From: Paguma larvata
Taxonomy: Eukaryota; Chordata; Mammalia; Carnivora; Viverridae
Length of the DNA stretch: 64,000 bases
Reading direction: 5' to 3'
Assembly (NCBI GenBank): GCA_030068075.1
Contig: CM057826.1
Coordinates: 74,497,312-74,561,311 of the forward strand
Program-made: the position numbers and the translations under genes
The notes under the pieces: generated by a model
What the model saw: only the letters and a program-made list of their open reading frames with translations
Told to the model about the DNA's origin: nothing
The model's database searches: none
Shown: one piece after another, positions 11,397 through 22,330 of the stretch
How the letters are laid out: every line of letters begins with the position of its first letter
How positions within the stretch are numbered: position 1 is the stretch's first letter

Positions 11397-12013
11397 TTAA
11401 AAATGCTACATTTTCTCTTCGACTAGAGTTATTTTGCTAAAAAAATCTTTACTTTCTGCTAATAGTAAAAATATCTGGCTATTTCCAATAACATATGTTT
11501 TACAACAGTATTGTAACAGTATTGATTGAAAACAAGTAAGCCTCATATATTTTTAACCTGTAGCATTTTTTAGGGAGGTATGTAGCCTGTTATTTAGTTA
11601 GCATTTAGTCTACCCAAAGATAATAATTCTATAAACAAATTAAATAAATTTTCCTAATCTGCAAATATTTATCCTAAAATAATTTTTCAGTCTTTATATT
11701 TTTTGATAAAGAGAATGACAAGAGTAAGGAAAATATACATATACTATAATGTATAAAAAACATATTTTGAACATATTATAAAAGGGACTTTTTTAAAAAG
11801 TCAAAAAATTTATTTATTACATTTATTTATTACATTTACATTTATTATGCTCAAATAAATTTTCTGAGCATTTGGAATATAACAGATTTTAAATTAGATG
11901 CTTTGAGGATTGAGGCATATATTTCTAACCTGAAGGTACTTACACTCCCATCAAAATAATTTTAAAGAAAATAACAATATATTTTTAAAAATATGTTTAG
12001 AAATGTTTTTAAT

Positions 12014-12190
12014 TTTTTTTAACATTTATTTATTTTTGAGAGACAGAGAGGGTGTGGGCAGGGGAAGGACAGAGAGAGAGGGAGACACAGAATCTGAAGC
12101 AGGCTCCAGTCTCTGAGCTGTCAGCACAGACCTTGAGATCATGACCTCAGCCGAAGTTAGCACTTAACCGACTGAGCCACCCAGGTACCC
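12014..12190 (-). mobile_element. CAN-SINE, minus strand, internally deleted
   Basis: The tail (plus strand TTTTAACATTTATTTATTTT) and head (GAGCCACCCAGGTACCC) are both present, but the tRNA B-box region is missing: CAGCACAGA joins directly to CCTTGAGATCATGACCTC, so roughly 30 bases are lost. Target duplication AAATGTTTTTAAT at 12001-12013 and 12195-12207, perfect. Confidence 0.92.
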
Positions 12191-13024
12191 ATAAAAATGT
12201 TTTTAATAAGTGTTATTTCATTTTTGCTTGAGGCAATACTTCATAAATAACTAAGTAAAACACTTTTGGAAGCAAACTATAATCCATCTATATCGAACAT
12301 GTTAATTTGTTAGGAGAGTAACTTGAAAACATGCAAAGGAGTTTTATTTTCCTTATCCCATCCATCCAACCTAGTAAGTGGTAATTTGCTACCCATCACA
12401 TTTCAGTTTTTGTCACCACTACAAAGATTTGGGGTCTTTTTCTTAAAATAGAAAAATGGGGTTTTACTCTCCTTCTCAATTCATAATATTAAATAAACAT
12501 GAAAACTGATACGAAACTGGCTAAATAGTCTTTACACGGTGTTTATTTGAAAATTAGACAATATCATTTTTTACTTTAAATGGAAAACTTTAAACATTCA
12601 TTAACTATAGAGCATTTTTGACTGCAAATATTTCTCACCATAATCACTGATTTATAGCAAAGGCTGGAAATAACTTTAGTAACATTAATCCTCTGTTATA
12701 AAATTTTCATCTATAGATATAAAACCAAAATGAAATGGCGTAGACTTCTATACAATGTTTAATTTAATGGAAATGCAGATAAGTAATTATTCTAGAAAAA
12801 TATCTAAATATGCAATCCAGTGACCTGGTCTCCTAAGTTTAAAATTACTTTGTTTTTCTAAACAGATAACCAGTATACTGTTGACCCTCTCAATCTAATG
12901 TCCCTCATGTACCATGACAGAGCTTAATATACCACCTTCTCTCAATGGACTCAGGTGCCCAGCTTCATATCCTAAAGTATGATTACCTCTCTGAGGCTTC
13001 AGGACATGTCCAGGATAATAGAAA

Positions 13025-13140
13025 GCATGTACTAAGGTTCTGTTATGTCCCATATGCACTTAGGGATTATGTACATTATATCCTCTAACTTTCCAACAAC
13101 CCCTTAAGATACATAATAATTCAAGTAATATCTATGTATA
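13025..13140 (-). repeat. MIR-like relic
   Basis: TTATGTACATTATATCCTCT and CTAACTTTCCAACAACCCC follow the reverse-complement pattern of MIR-type SINEs (ACATATTATCTCATTTAATC, CTCACAACAACCC). Weak and diverged. Confidence 0.4.
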
Positions 13141-13224
13141 ACAACTATATTAAAGATACTTTTAAGTTTTCACAATTTCCATAATACTTTTTTTTTAAAA
13201 AAAAGCATAAAGTTTCCACCCTTC

Positions 13225-14330
13225 TGAATCTTATGTGTTGGTGGTGATGGGAAGAAGTAAGAGTCAGAATACAAACATAACAAATTATTAAAATATCAAA
13301 TGTTATTTGTAGACATTATTTTTAGAAAAATAGATTGGATAGTCAGAGCAGATCTCCCTTAGTTAGAAGATGATATTTTAATAAAAATCTAAAGGAGATG
13401 AGAGACCAAGTAATGCAAATATCTAGAGAAGAGCATCCCTACAAAAGGAAAATCTCTTAAGGGAAAGATGCCTGGGTTTTTCCAGAGTATCTTGAAAGAC
13501 AGTGTAGCCTAAGATGAGGAAGCACAGGAAAGTGTTTCAGATGATAAAGAAAGAATGGGAAGGAGCTATCAGATCCCAAAATATTTGGGGTATTTTTAAC
13601 AACTTTGGTTTTTACTGTGAATGAGATAAAAAGGCTTTGAGGTGATTTCAGCAGAAGAGGGACATATACCCCCAGAGAACCACTTTGACTCCATGATGAG
13701 AATTAAGGAAGAGAGAAGGGAAGCAGGGATATCATATAGGAAGCTATTGTGATAACTCATTTCAGGGTTGAAGGCGGTTCGGAGCAGTGGCCTTATGACT
13801 GTGGGGATGAAGAGGATGTTGAGAAGCAGTTTCCTACTGGATGCAAGTTAGAGTCGCTGGTATGTTGCTGAAGGTTTGAATATCAGATGTGAGGGAAGGA
13901 GGGGAGTTGAAAAGTTTATCCTGAGCACCTGGAAGGAAGAAGTTACAATTCATTGAGATGGGAAAGACTGCCCTGAGACTCTCAGAAGTTTATCTTTTGA
14001 TGTGTTCCCTATGAGATGCCAATTAAGCAGCCAAAAGTAATATCAAGTAAGCAGCTGCAGACATAAGCCTGGATTTCAGGAGGAGATCAAAGCCTAAGAT
14101 GTAAATTTGGGAGTTGTTAGTAAATAGATGATACTCAATGAACCATGAGACCAGATAAGAGCAAGAGGAGAAAGTCCAAGGGTTGGCCAACTAGAGTTTG
14201 GAGCACAGGAAGATAAGAATCAGCAAAACACTTACCGAATGTAGCCAGTGGAGGAGGGGGAAAAGTAGAGAATGTTGAATTATGAATGCTAGTGAATGGA
14301 ATATTTTAAGAAGAAATGGACCAATGGATT
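13225..14330 (+). repeat. Unnamed mammal-wide repeat, copy 1 (longest)
   Basis: A purine-rich repeat I recognise as widespread in placental genomes but cannot name. Landmarks in order: GAAGAGCATCCCTACAAAAG near 13427, AATGAGATAAAAAGGCTTTG near 13620, GGAAGCTATTGTGATAACTC near 13739, GAGATGGGAAAGACTGCCCT near 13955, TAAATTTGGGAGTTGTTAG near 14102, AGAGGAGAAAGTCCAAGG near 14164. The same blocks recur at 30.0, 51.2 and 56.0 kb, always on this strand. No intact frame. Confidence 0.55.
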
Positions 14331-14971
14331 TAGCAAAATAATGTTATTGCCGACTTTGAGAAAACAATTTTGGTAGAGTGGCTCAGTAAATAGAAGATGA
14401 TTTACAAAGAGCAAATATGGAAAACTCAAGAAGGAAAGGAAAGGAAAGGAAAGAAACAGGGTAGTAGCTGGAGGAAGACAATGGGTTAGAAGATTTTATT
14501 AAAGTGGAAAAAATACAGCCTGTATATTTCTTGATGGGGAGGAAATAAATACATAATTATGTAAAAAAGAAGGGAGAAATCTGGAGTGACTGCCTGGAGT
14601 AGAGGAGAGGGAATGGGTCTGATTTACAAATGAAGCAGCTGGGCTCTGTGAAGAGCAGAGAACTTACAAGTATTTAGAGAGAAGACAGAGAACAAAAGCA
14701 AAAATGCAAGTGAGGGTATATATGATGATGGGAGCTTGCCAACATTTTCTTCTCATTTTTTTTTCTTAGCAAAGTAGGAAGAAGGTAAACAGTTGAGAAT
14801 GTGGATGAGGGAAAAGGGGTAGGGATGTTTGACAAGAAAAATGAAGGAAAACGTCATCTAGAAGAATGGAAAACTGAATGAGCCACAGAAATGGAGCATG
14901 ATGGGTGGGAGGAGAACACAACTGATAGAGACCAATGATTTTCTTTGTAAGTGAGATCAATCACAGTTATG

Positions 14972-15085
14972 GTCATTTGGGAGATGAGGAAATTGAGAAA
15001 AAGAACAAAAGTAAGGCAGATGCCACACAGCTAGTAAATGTCAGAATTAAACATGCAACAAGTCCAAACCTAAGTTTGATAGTTA
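14972..15085 (-). repeat. MIR relic
   Basis: GGGAGATGAGGAAATTGAGA followed by GGCAGATGCCACACAGCTAG and TAAATGTCAGAATTAAACATG match the reverse complement of MIR (GATGAGGAAACTGAGGC, GGTCACACAGCTAGTAAGTGGC). Confidence 0.65.
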
Positions 15086-15904
15086 GTCACTTTATCTTAC
15101 CTAATTAATCTTTACGTCTTTACCAAAACTTCCCCTGGATACCAGAAGGTAGAGTGTTGTCAAATTTGAAGCAAATAGTTCTCCATTCCCTCATGAAAAG
15201 ACACTACAGTCACAGATAGGGTGTAGCAGGCAGCAGCTCCATAAGCTAAAACAGAACCAAGGGAAGTCTACATTCCCATCTTTAAAGAACCTCACAACCG
15301 TAAGCCAATATGGAAAGGAAAGAGAATATGGGAACTGTGGAAAAGTCATACCTACTATACATGCCATGAGATTTTGATAAAGGTAAGAAAAAAGTGAACA
15401 AAGTGAAAAGAAAAAACCTACCAAAAAACTGAACCACTTACTTGCTGAAGATTCTTCATTTGATAGCTGTGGACTCTGTGATGTAGGGAATTAAAAGATC
15501 ATTCACCCTCCCCTAAACTCTTGTCACACATAGTCTTTAAAAATATTGTATGTTATGCTTAAAAATGATCAGAATGGCTGTCTCATGTATACTATATTCC
15601 AATAAAATCAAAACATACGGATTTGGAAAAATATTATGTATAATAATTACCTCCAAAAATATATGGATTTTAATATGGGTGTAAATGACTTGCAAAATAT
15701 AATTTGACAGACTGAATACAGAAGCAAAAGGAGAATAATTTACTGGGTATGAGCAAAGGAAGTTTCCCTATATTCTTAAATTAAGAGAATGGACATTTAT
15801 AAAATAGCTCATTTTCATCTCAGAAGTTTCAGAGAAGGCGTCATTAGGAGAAAGAATCATAGGGTCAGAAGCCTATTTAGAGAGAGAGATAAAGGAGGAG
15901 GAAA

Positions 15905-15990
15905 GCCTGTTGTGTGTTGACCTTGAACAAATCACTATACGACATTTCCTCTTAGACTGGTATTTTCTCCTCTGGACCGCTGATACCCTC
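15905..15990 (+). repeat. Possible MIR relic
   Basis: GTTGACCTTGAACAAATCAC and a pyrimidine-rich continuation resemble MIR (GTGACCTTGGGCAAGTCAC). Weak. Confidence 0.4.
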
Positions 15991-16132
15991 CACTGTCCTA
16001 TCTCCACAGTGATGCATGACTATTGGTAAGTGAGGCTCTCCTGCAAGGTAAACAAAGATTCAATATTTTCCAGACAGAAATATCAGCCATAACATATGAA
16101 GTATGGACATTCGGCAGGATGGGTTCAAAATA

Positions 16133-16374
16133 GAAGTAAAACCTTGGATAGAGAGTAACTTGCTCCGTGAGTGTTCCGCAAGACGAGCAAACATTTCTAA
16201 TAAATTTTAACTTGATAAAAGAGTGATGTCTTGTAATACGAGTGGTACGTGTTGCTGAATGTCACGTGATCATAAGTGAGCCAATGGCTCTTGAAATTCA
16301 CTTTGATATACAAGTGCTTTGGACTAAAAGCACGCTTCCAGAATGAATTATGCTCACAAACCAAGATTTTACTG
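16133..16374. mobile_element. Non-autonomous Tc1/mariner-type DNA element (MITE)
   Basis: A 242-bp element bounded by TA on both sides (16131-16132 and 16375-16376), the target duplication expected of Tc1/mariner transposons. The left end reads GAAGTAAAACCTTGG and the inverted right end reads CAGTAAAATCTTGG, giving terminal inverted repeats with two or three mismatches. Beyond these the two arms keep weaker similarity (GAGTAACTTG against GAGCATAATT). I recall a similar interspersed element with inner text CCAAAGCAC and TATCAAAG, present here as CTTTGATATACAAGTGCTTT in the other orientation. There is no transposase. Confidence 0.65.
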
Positions 16375-16376
16375 TA

Positions 16377-17069
16377 CAACAGACAGATGGACAGAGGGTT
16401 ATTAAGGGGGATGAAGCTATTCAGAACTCATGAAAGACAAGACGTTGGTGCTTTTTAGTCAAAATGTAATGTCATTTTTCTCAGTTAATTATGATTTTTG
16501 TGTGTAATGTTAATCAAGAACAATCTAGACAGTTTTTTATGCCCAAGTTTTAAAAAGTCTTGTACCTGTAACACGCTTCAGACCACATGTGGTAATCTTC
16601 CTACCTTAGTACATTCTTGCTTTTGGAATGCCATGACTAGTTAAAAAAATAAATCTCATTCAGAGGTTTTTAATTTTTACCTTTTCTTTGAAATATAAAA
16701 TCATAAAAATGCAAGTTTGCTTTTCATTCTCTTTGCAGCAACATTCTGTCATGAAATGAGAAATACAAACTGCAATTTGAATAGAAGCTGCCCATTAGCT
16801 GTTTCTGCTAAATCTCTATTTTCAAAACAACCATTATTTGTAATTCTATTCTGCTTCCACATGATGGTTATTAAAGTGACTCACCGAGAATGAGAACCTA
16901 ACAAATTAATTCTAGACAACTTAACCTTGACTACACTATCTCCAAAAACAATTATATCATGGCAACAGAAAGTATTTTCCACTCTTGGTCTTTTTAGGGT
17001 AAGACAGTGCACAAAGTTTGGTCATCAAAGATTTGAAACTTTTATATTTTTTTCCAGTTGTACTATGAA
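16377..17069. other. AT-rich unique sequence, nothing recognised
   Basis: No coding frame of note and no repeat that I can name. Confidence 0.5.
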
Positions 17070-17082
17070 ACAGTACAGAATT

Positions 17083-17289
17083 AAAAAAAATTAATGTTTA
17101 TTTTTGAGAGAGAGAGACAGAGTGCAAGTGGGGGAGGGGAAGATAGAGAGGGAGACAGAGAACTGGAAGCAGGCTCCAGGCTCTAAGCAGTCAGCACAGA
17201 GCCGGAAGCGGGGCTCAAGTCCACAAGGCGTGAGATCATGACCTGGGCTGAAGTTGGATGCTTAACTGACTGAGCCACCCAGGCACCAT
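17083..17289 (-). mobile_element. CAN-SINE, minus strand
   Basis: Plus strand runs from TTAATGTTTATTTTTGAGAG through the CT-block complement and GATCATGACCTGGGCTGAAG to CTGAGCCACCCAGGCACCAT. The target duplication is degenerate: ACAGTACAGAATT (17070-17082) and ACAACACAGAATT (17290-17302). Confidence 0.92.
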
Positions 17290-17302
17290 ACAACACAGAA
17301 TT

Positions 17303-20285
17303 TTCAAAGAAGTATTAATCCAAGTTCTAAATTACACTATGGAAAATAAAATTTCTTAATCTTATTTGAAATCTAAAGTAGAAAATTTTAGCTGCCAGTA
17401 GTTTCATTATGGCAAAACTAAAGATTTACTTAGTTATCAGTAAATCAGTTTAATCCGTTAATCAGTTTAATCAGTAAAGTATGTGTTCCTTTGAACATGT
17501 AAGCTATTTTACCCATGGCACAGTTTTGTGTGCACTGACTATATCATCACCCAAGTTAAATGTTAGATGTGTAGGGACAGGCATTATGTAAATCTCCTCC
17601 AACACAAACATGTTTTGTAAAGCTCAGGTCACTTCAGTAGTTCAGAAACCATCAGAAGTCTTTGTAATGTTAACACTTACTTAATGTTAGGGCATTCAGA
17701 TTTCAATATTCTGTCTCTCTTCAGGTGTATTATCACTCTACCCCAGAAAAAATCTAAATTCCTGCCAAAGAAGTTTCTAGCTTCTATGTTTTGATCACAT
17801 GGTTTCCTTCTAAAAAAAAAAAAAATCCTTCCTCAGCCCCTTTCATATTTTTCCAAATGTAAATTTATTCTGTCCTTAATTTCTAGTTGAATCTTAGTCT
17901 CTTCTTAAAGCTCTATCTTTGATCCATGAATTCTTTGACTTCCAGTGAAACCACATGCTGTCTGCTGTGAAAACATAGGATTGACTTTATGGTTCCACTG
18001 GACATTACACACTTTTAATCTTTTATGAGAGTTACACGTGCACATGACTAGCTTTGCTAACATTCACATTCTGGGGTACAGGGATCATGTCTTATGTATA
18101 ATAGATAGCAGGACTTCCACTTAGAAATACTTAATTCTTGTAGAATATTCAAGCTAAATTATCATAGGAGTACTTAATACTATATAGCTTTAACAAATGC
18201 TTGACAGTAAATATTGACTCTGTTCCATTATCATGGTCTGTTTGTACTGAAACCTGGGTAATGGTAAGGATAGAGAGGGTCATCCAAATTATTGACTAAT
18301 TAAATTTTCCAAGCCCCTGAGCACCTTACATAGTAAACAAGGAGAATGAGCCTCTTCAATTTCTCAGTTAAAGATTTTTTTAGGCACTGCTGCCAATAAA
18401 TAAAACAAGAAAGACAATGCAAATATGCAGTCATATCTACATTAACACACCCAGAATATGTAAAAGAATAAATTCTCAAAATTCAGATATGCTCATGAAT
18501 ATAAAAATTTAAGGTAATTCCTACATTCTTAACTCAAATTTCCTTACAACCTTACCAATTTATCTTTATCCTTCGTTTCCCACATTCTCCCCTAGAACTT
18601 CCAGAGTTACAGAGATGAAAAGTCGTTCCAACTATATCATCCGGATACTTTGTTTACCTTTCATTATCACAAGGTAAGGAGGAGGGCTGTGATCAGGGTA
18701 CCCAGCATGTCCAACATGCACGTCCACCCTAAACTAAGGTTTAGCCCTATTAAACCTAAGTAGTAATTAAGTTTCTACTCTCTCATTGACTCTTTTCACT
18801 TCTTCAGTGAAAAGAGTACAAACCATTTCATGATTCTATCAATTTGCTCGATGTCCGTCTTTGAAAATAAAGCCGTTTAAACAACAAATAACTAATCCGT
18901 AATGCTAAAGTTAGTTATCTCGGACATTTATTATTACTACCATTTTTAAAAATATTCTGCAGGGTTTGATAAAATAGGGTTAATGTGAGATGACACAGTA
19001 TATAAGGATGATGATATAAAAGAAACTATAAGTCTTCCTGAGAACCTTTATAATAACAGGATGTCATTGCTGTAATAACGAGAGACTGAATATACAAAGA
19101 GACAGTGCCAGACCGTATTTAAAAATAGAACCAAACCAAGAAGTCAAACCATACACCGTATGGCCATCGCCTCCAGTCAGTCCTAAATCAATAACTGATA
19201 CCTTACCTCATACTTGTGCCTACTTCTAAGTTATGACCAGCTAGAGAATGCCAGATATGATCTCCTAACCAATCATAATGCTTTCAACCTACCTACCTAT
19301 CCAGTGCTTCTCAATTAGCACATCAACCTGTTCCTTGGACAAGAACTTTTGATTAAGTACATTAGCACTTATTCGCCAGTCTTTTCTAATCTTGTGTACT
19401 GCATACATTATTTTAATATGCTATAGTGACTCATACCTGTTGTATGCTTTTTATATCTTTGATGGCTTTCCAGGATTTATAACTTGATTTACAAATATTA
19501 GGTATTCAGTAAGGATTGGTGGAATATTAAACTAATGTGTTATTAATAATTTATTTTGTGATATAATGTTAGTTATAATAATATCCTAATAAAAACTAAA
19601 CTGCAAGACACTATTAGTTTATAAAACAAAATTTTTAAATAATTAGATATTTTTTTTAAACTCGAAGTTACCTGTTTCAAGACTTCACTGAGAAGGTAAT
19701 CTGCAAGCTGTTATCTTATCAAATATGTAAATTAAATAATTTCTTAATATCAATTAACCAATAGTCTATTTACTTTATAGGATGATCAATACAGAGTCAC
19801 CCTCAATTTTAACCTAATTTTAATGCTTTTATTTTCCAAATATTTATAAGTATATATCTTGTTTGTTAGGGATTCTTTGCTTACTTTTTTTAGTTTTGTT
19901 TTTCATTGCCTTGAATATCTCAGTGTGCTTAGAAATTAAAACTGACTGAATCAGTATGTCTTACAATATCCATGTGCATGATAGTTTGTGCAAATAGAAA
20001 TTGTCATGCTTACTGATAAGATCCTTCTGGATCTTTCCTTAAGGTAGCTTTTAATTTCATGTTTCTTTTTTGTTTAATCTCTTCTTTACAACCAAAGTCC
20101 TTGTAAGCATTATTTTTGTGTTAATTCACTACTAATATTCTCTTCAGTTTTGTTCATCTCCTACAAGTGCATATAAAAGGTAGAGGAATATGAGAAAGAA
20201 TGAAATTTGAATTAAAATATAGTTTCTATTTGGTGTGTACTATGAATATCATAACCTTCAAATTTCTACCTCACATTTAAATCTT
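17303..20285. other. Unique AT-rich sequence, SINE-free
   Basis: About 3 kb without a gene or a confident repeat. Holds a small direct repeat (AATCAGTTTAATC at 17443-17455 and 17460-17472), an A12 run near 17813, and a perfect 12-bp hairpin at 18789-18817. Two stretches (about 18060-18170 and 19385-19530) have a faint L2 flavour that I do not call. Confidence 0.45.
18789..18817. other. Perfect 12-bp inverted repeat
   Basis: ACTCTTTTCACT, loop TCTTC, then AGTGAAAAGAGT. The stem is perfect but does not extend beyond 12 pairs, and there is no T run or gene end, so no function is assigned. Confidence 0.7.
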
Positions 20286-20294
20286 TTATTTACA

Positions 20295-20445
20295 TGTTTT
20301 CTGTTTAATGATAGTGTATCCTTGCCAGCATCTATAGTTTCCTGATTTATTCATTTTAGCCACTCTAAGCGGTGTGAGGTGGTATCTCAGTGTGGTTTTG
20401 ATTTGTATATTTGTATTTCCCTGATGATGAGTGACATCCTTATTA
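20295..20445 (-). mobile_element. L1 relic, ORF2 3' end, antisense
   Basis: TCCTTGCCAGCATCTATAGT, TTTAGCCACTCTAAGCGGTG, GAGGTGGTATCTCAGTGTGG and TTGTATTTCCCTGATGATGA are the reverse complement of the conserved block upstream of the L1 ORF2 stop (AATCAAAACCACAATGAGAT on the coding strand). Short and isolated. Confidence 0.85.
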
Positions 20446-21727
20446 GATGTTTAAAATAAGTCTCTTTTTAAAGTCTTCATTTTTGAGGTAATCCCAAGTA
20501 CGTAGCATATATTTACCTTTAAGTACTGTTTTTATTGAAATCACAAATCCTGCTGCTGCCACTGATGTCATTGCTACTGATAATGGAACAGAAACAATGG
20601 AAAATAACCTAATATTCTTTTTGTTTTGAAACAAGGAAAAAATACTTACATTATAATATCTGTAATGCTTATATAGTTCCCCCCACTCCAAATTCTCTAA
20701 TACAGTATATTCACTTATTTTTTAGAAAGAGGATTGCCCTTGGAAGCAAACTCAACTATCATTTGCTTTGTATCAGCATTTTCTCTAATTCTCCTTCAGG
20801 AGACCTTTCTTTCTTATTTCATGATAAGGCAGGAAAATAGAATGAGCCCAAGGGTATTATTTAATTACATGCTTTCTCAGCTAGAAATCAAATAGGTCAC
20901 TTCTCTCTGACTGAAACCTTAATGATAAAGGAAGAAGACATCAGAAATAATATTAGATAATGATAGCCTAAAAGAGATCCTGATACAGGACACATCAACA
21001 TAATTTTCTAGGTCTCCATTAATAGTGACCTGGAGACACTTTTAGGTTGACTTTCCAGTTCAAGCCAATAATTCCATTTTTTTTTTCCTTCAAAATCTAT
21101 GCCTCTACCGCCCCCCCCACCCCAATTCACAAGGTTAAATCTTCAGTGGTAGTGTCGGAACAAAGAGTCCTATCCCCAAGCCACAAATACCTATACAAGA
21201 AATGGTTACCCAACCCAAGGCAATCAGAATCCACTTCTCAGAATTTGAAATTACTATTAGGTTATTAAGGGATTATATTTTAATATATGCCAGCCTCTTA
21301 AATAAAAATGAAAAACAAGTTTTAAAAACTTGGGTACTGTAGTACAGTTTTCCTTCAGGACTTTGACAAAGTTGCCAGCAAACAACAACAACAACAACAA
21401 AAAACAAAAAACAGATTAAAAAAACATACAATAATAAAGTAAACATTGAGAAACACAGCTAGGTATATCTTGAGTTTGTAATGTATTTCCATTTCCTATT
21501 CTAGTTGCTCTCTGAGTCCTAAGTATATTTTGACCTTTTGCATTTTGAATCCTAAAAATAAGGTCTTCTTTTATTAAACTCATGTTGGTTTCTGTTATTT
21601 ACAAATAATGTAAATACGAAAGCAATGCCACATATGCCAGCATAGCCTTGGCCAAGATAAATATAGGTGTGCACATTTCTACCATTCTACAGTATATTTT
21701 ATCCTAAATTCCATTAAATCCACAGAT
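20446..21727. other. Unique sequence with simple runs
   Basis: No gene seen. Contains a C-rich run near 21112-21123, and (CAA)n with A-rich sequence at about 21380-21425. Frames at 20443-20691 (minus) and 21047-21268 (plus) are unrecognised. Confidence 0.45.
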
Positions 21728-21805
21728 TCTCCCATCCAAGTACTAACCAGGCCCTACCCTGCTTAGCTTCTGAGATCGGGCACATTCAGGGTAGTATGGC
21801 AGTAG
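21728..21805 (-). pseudogene. 5S rRNA pseudogene, truncated and internally deleted
   Basis: The minus strand is 5S rRNA: CTACTGCCATACTACCCTGA near the 5' end, then AGAAGCTAAGCAGGGTAGGG, CCTGGTTAGTACTTGGATGG and GAGA, where similarity stops at about position 90 of 120. Ten bases are missing between the two direct GATCTC copies of 5S (GCCCGATCTC joins straight to AGAAGC), as expected from deletion between short repeats. The intermediate element and most of the C box of the internal Pol III promoter survive, but the last quarter of the molecule is absent, so it cannot make 5S rRNA. I see no A tail or clear target duplication. Confidence 0.93.
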
Positions 21806-22169
21806 TCTAAATCCATGATTCTCGAGGTTACAAACTGACAAAAGAAAATAACTCCAGTGTATATTGAAAATAAAAAATGTAAATTTGAAGTCAAAAAACT
21901 CCAATGGTCATATCCAATAGGCAAATACCCTCCAGTGCCTATTTTCCTTCTAATGTTAAATTCTTTACCTTCATAATTTTTTTTTAATTCAGGTAATATC
22001 ATTTCTCTCTGGTTGTATAAATCAGCTGAGAGAGAAATAAGCTAATCAATGGTGTTCTCAACCCAGGAAGCATCATTCCAAGGCATCTTGATGGTCTGTC
22101 TATTAGCAAGTGATCTATGCTGAAAACGTCACTGCCACACCATAGAGAATCCTATTCGGCCCTATCTGT

Positions 22170-22330
22170 TCCTACCTGTTCATAGGTAGTGTTTTCTATT
22201 TTGTAATTTTAAATCTTTGGTAATGATATTCTCCATTATATAAATGAGTAAATTAGAGCCAGAATAGCTACCCAGTTTGAAAGCAGATGAATGAGGACTG
22301 AAGTCCAGGCCTCCTGTGTACTCACAGGCT
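22170..22330 (-). repeat. MIR relic
   Basis: TATATAAATGAGTAAATTAG, then a TACCCAGTTTGAAAGCAG block and CTGAAGTCCAGGCCTCCTG follow the reverse complement of MIR (ACAGATGAGGAAACTGAG through GAACCCAGGTCTGTCTGA). Confidence 0.55.

Larger units (their letters stand above)
14331..16130. other. Mostly unique sequence with MIR scraps
   Basis: No gene seen. Contains a short (GGAAA)n run at about 14432-14455 and two MIR-like fragments listed separately. Minus-strand frames at 14766-14960 and 15191-15424 are unrecognised. Confidence 0.45.

Noticed and set aside
17443..17472. 13-bp direct repeat as a target duplication
   Set aside because: The copies are separated by only four bases, with no element between them.
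18060..18170. Possible L2 fragment
   Set aside because: Only a few L2-like words (GGGATCATGTCTTATGTATA); too weak to call.
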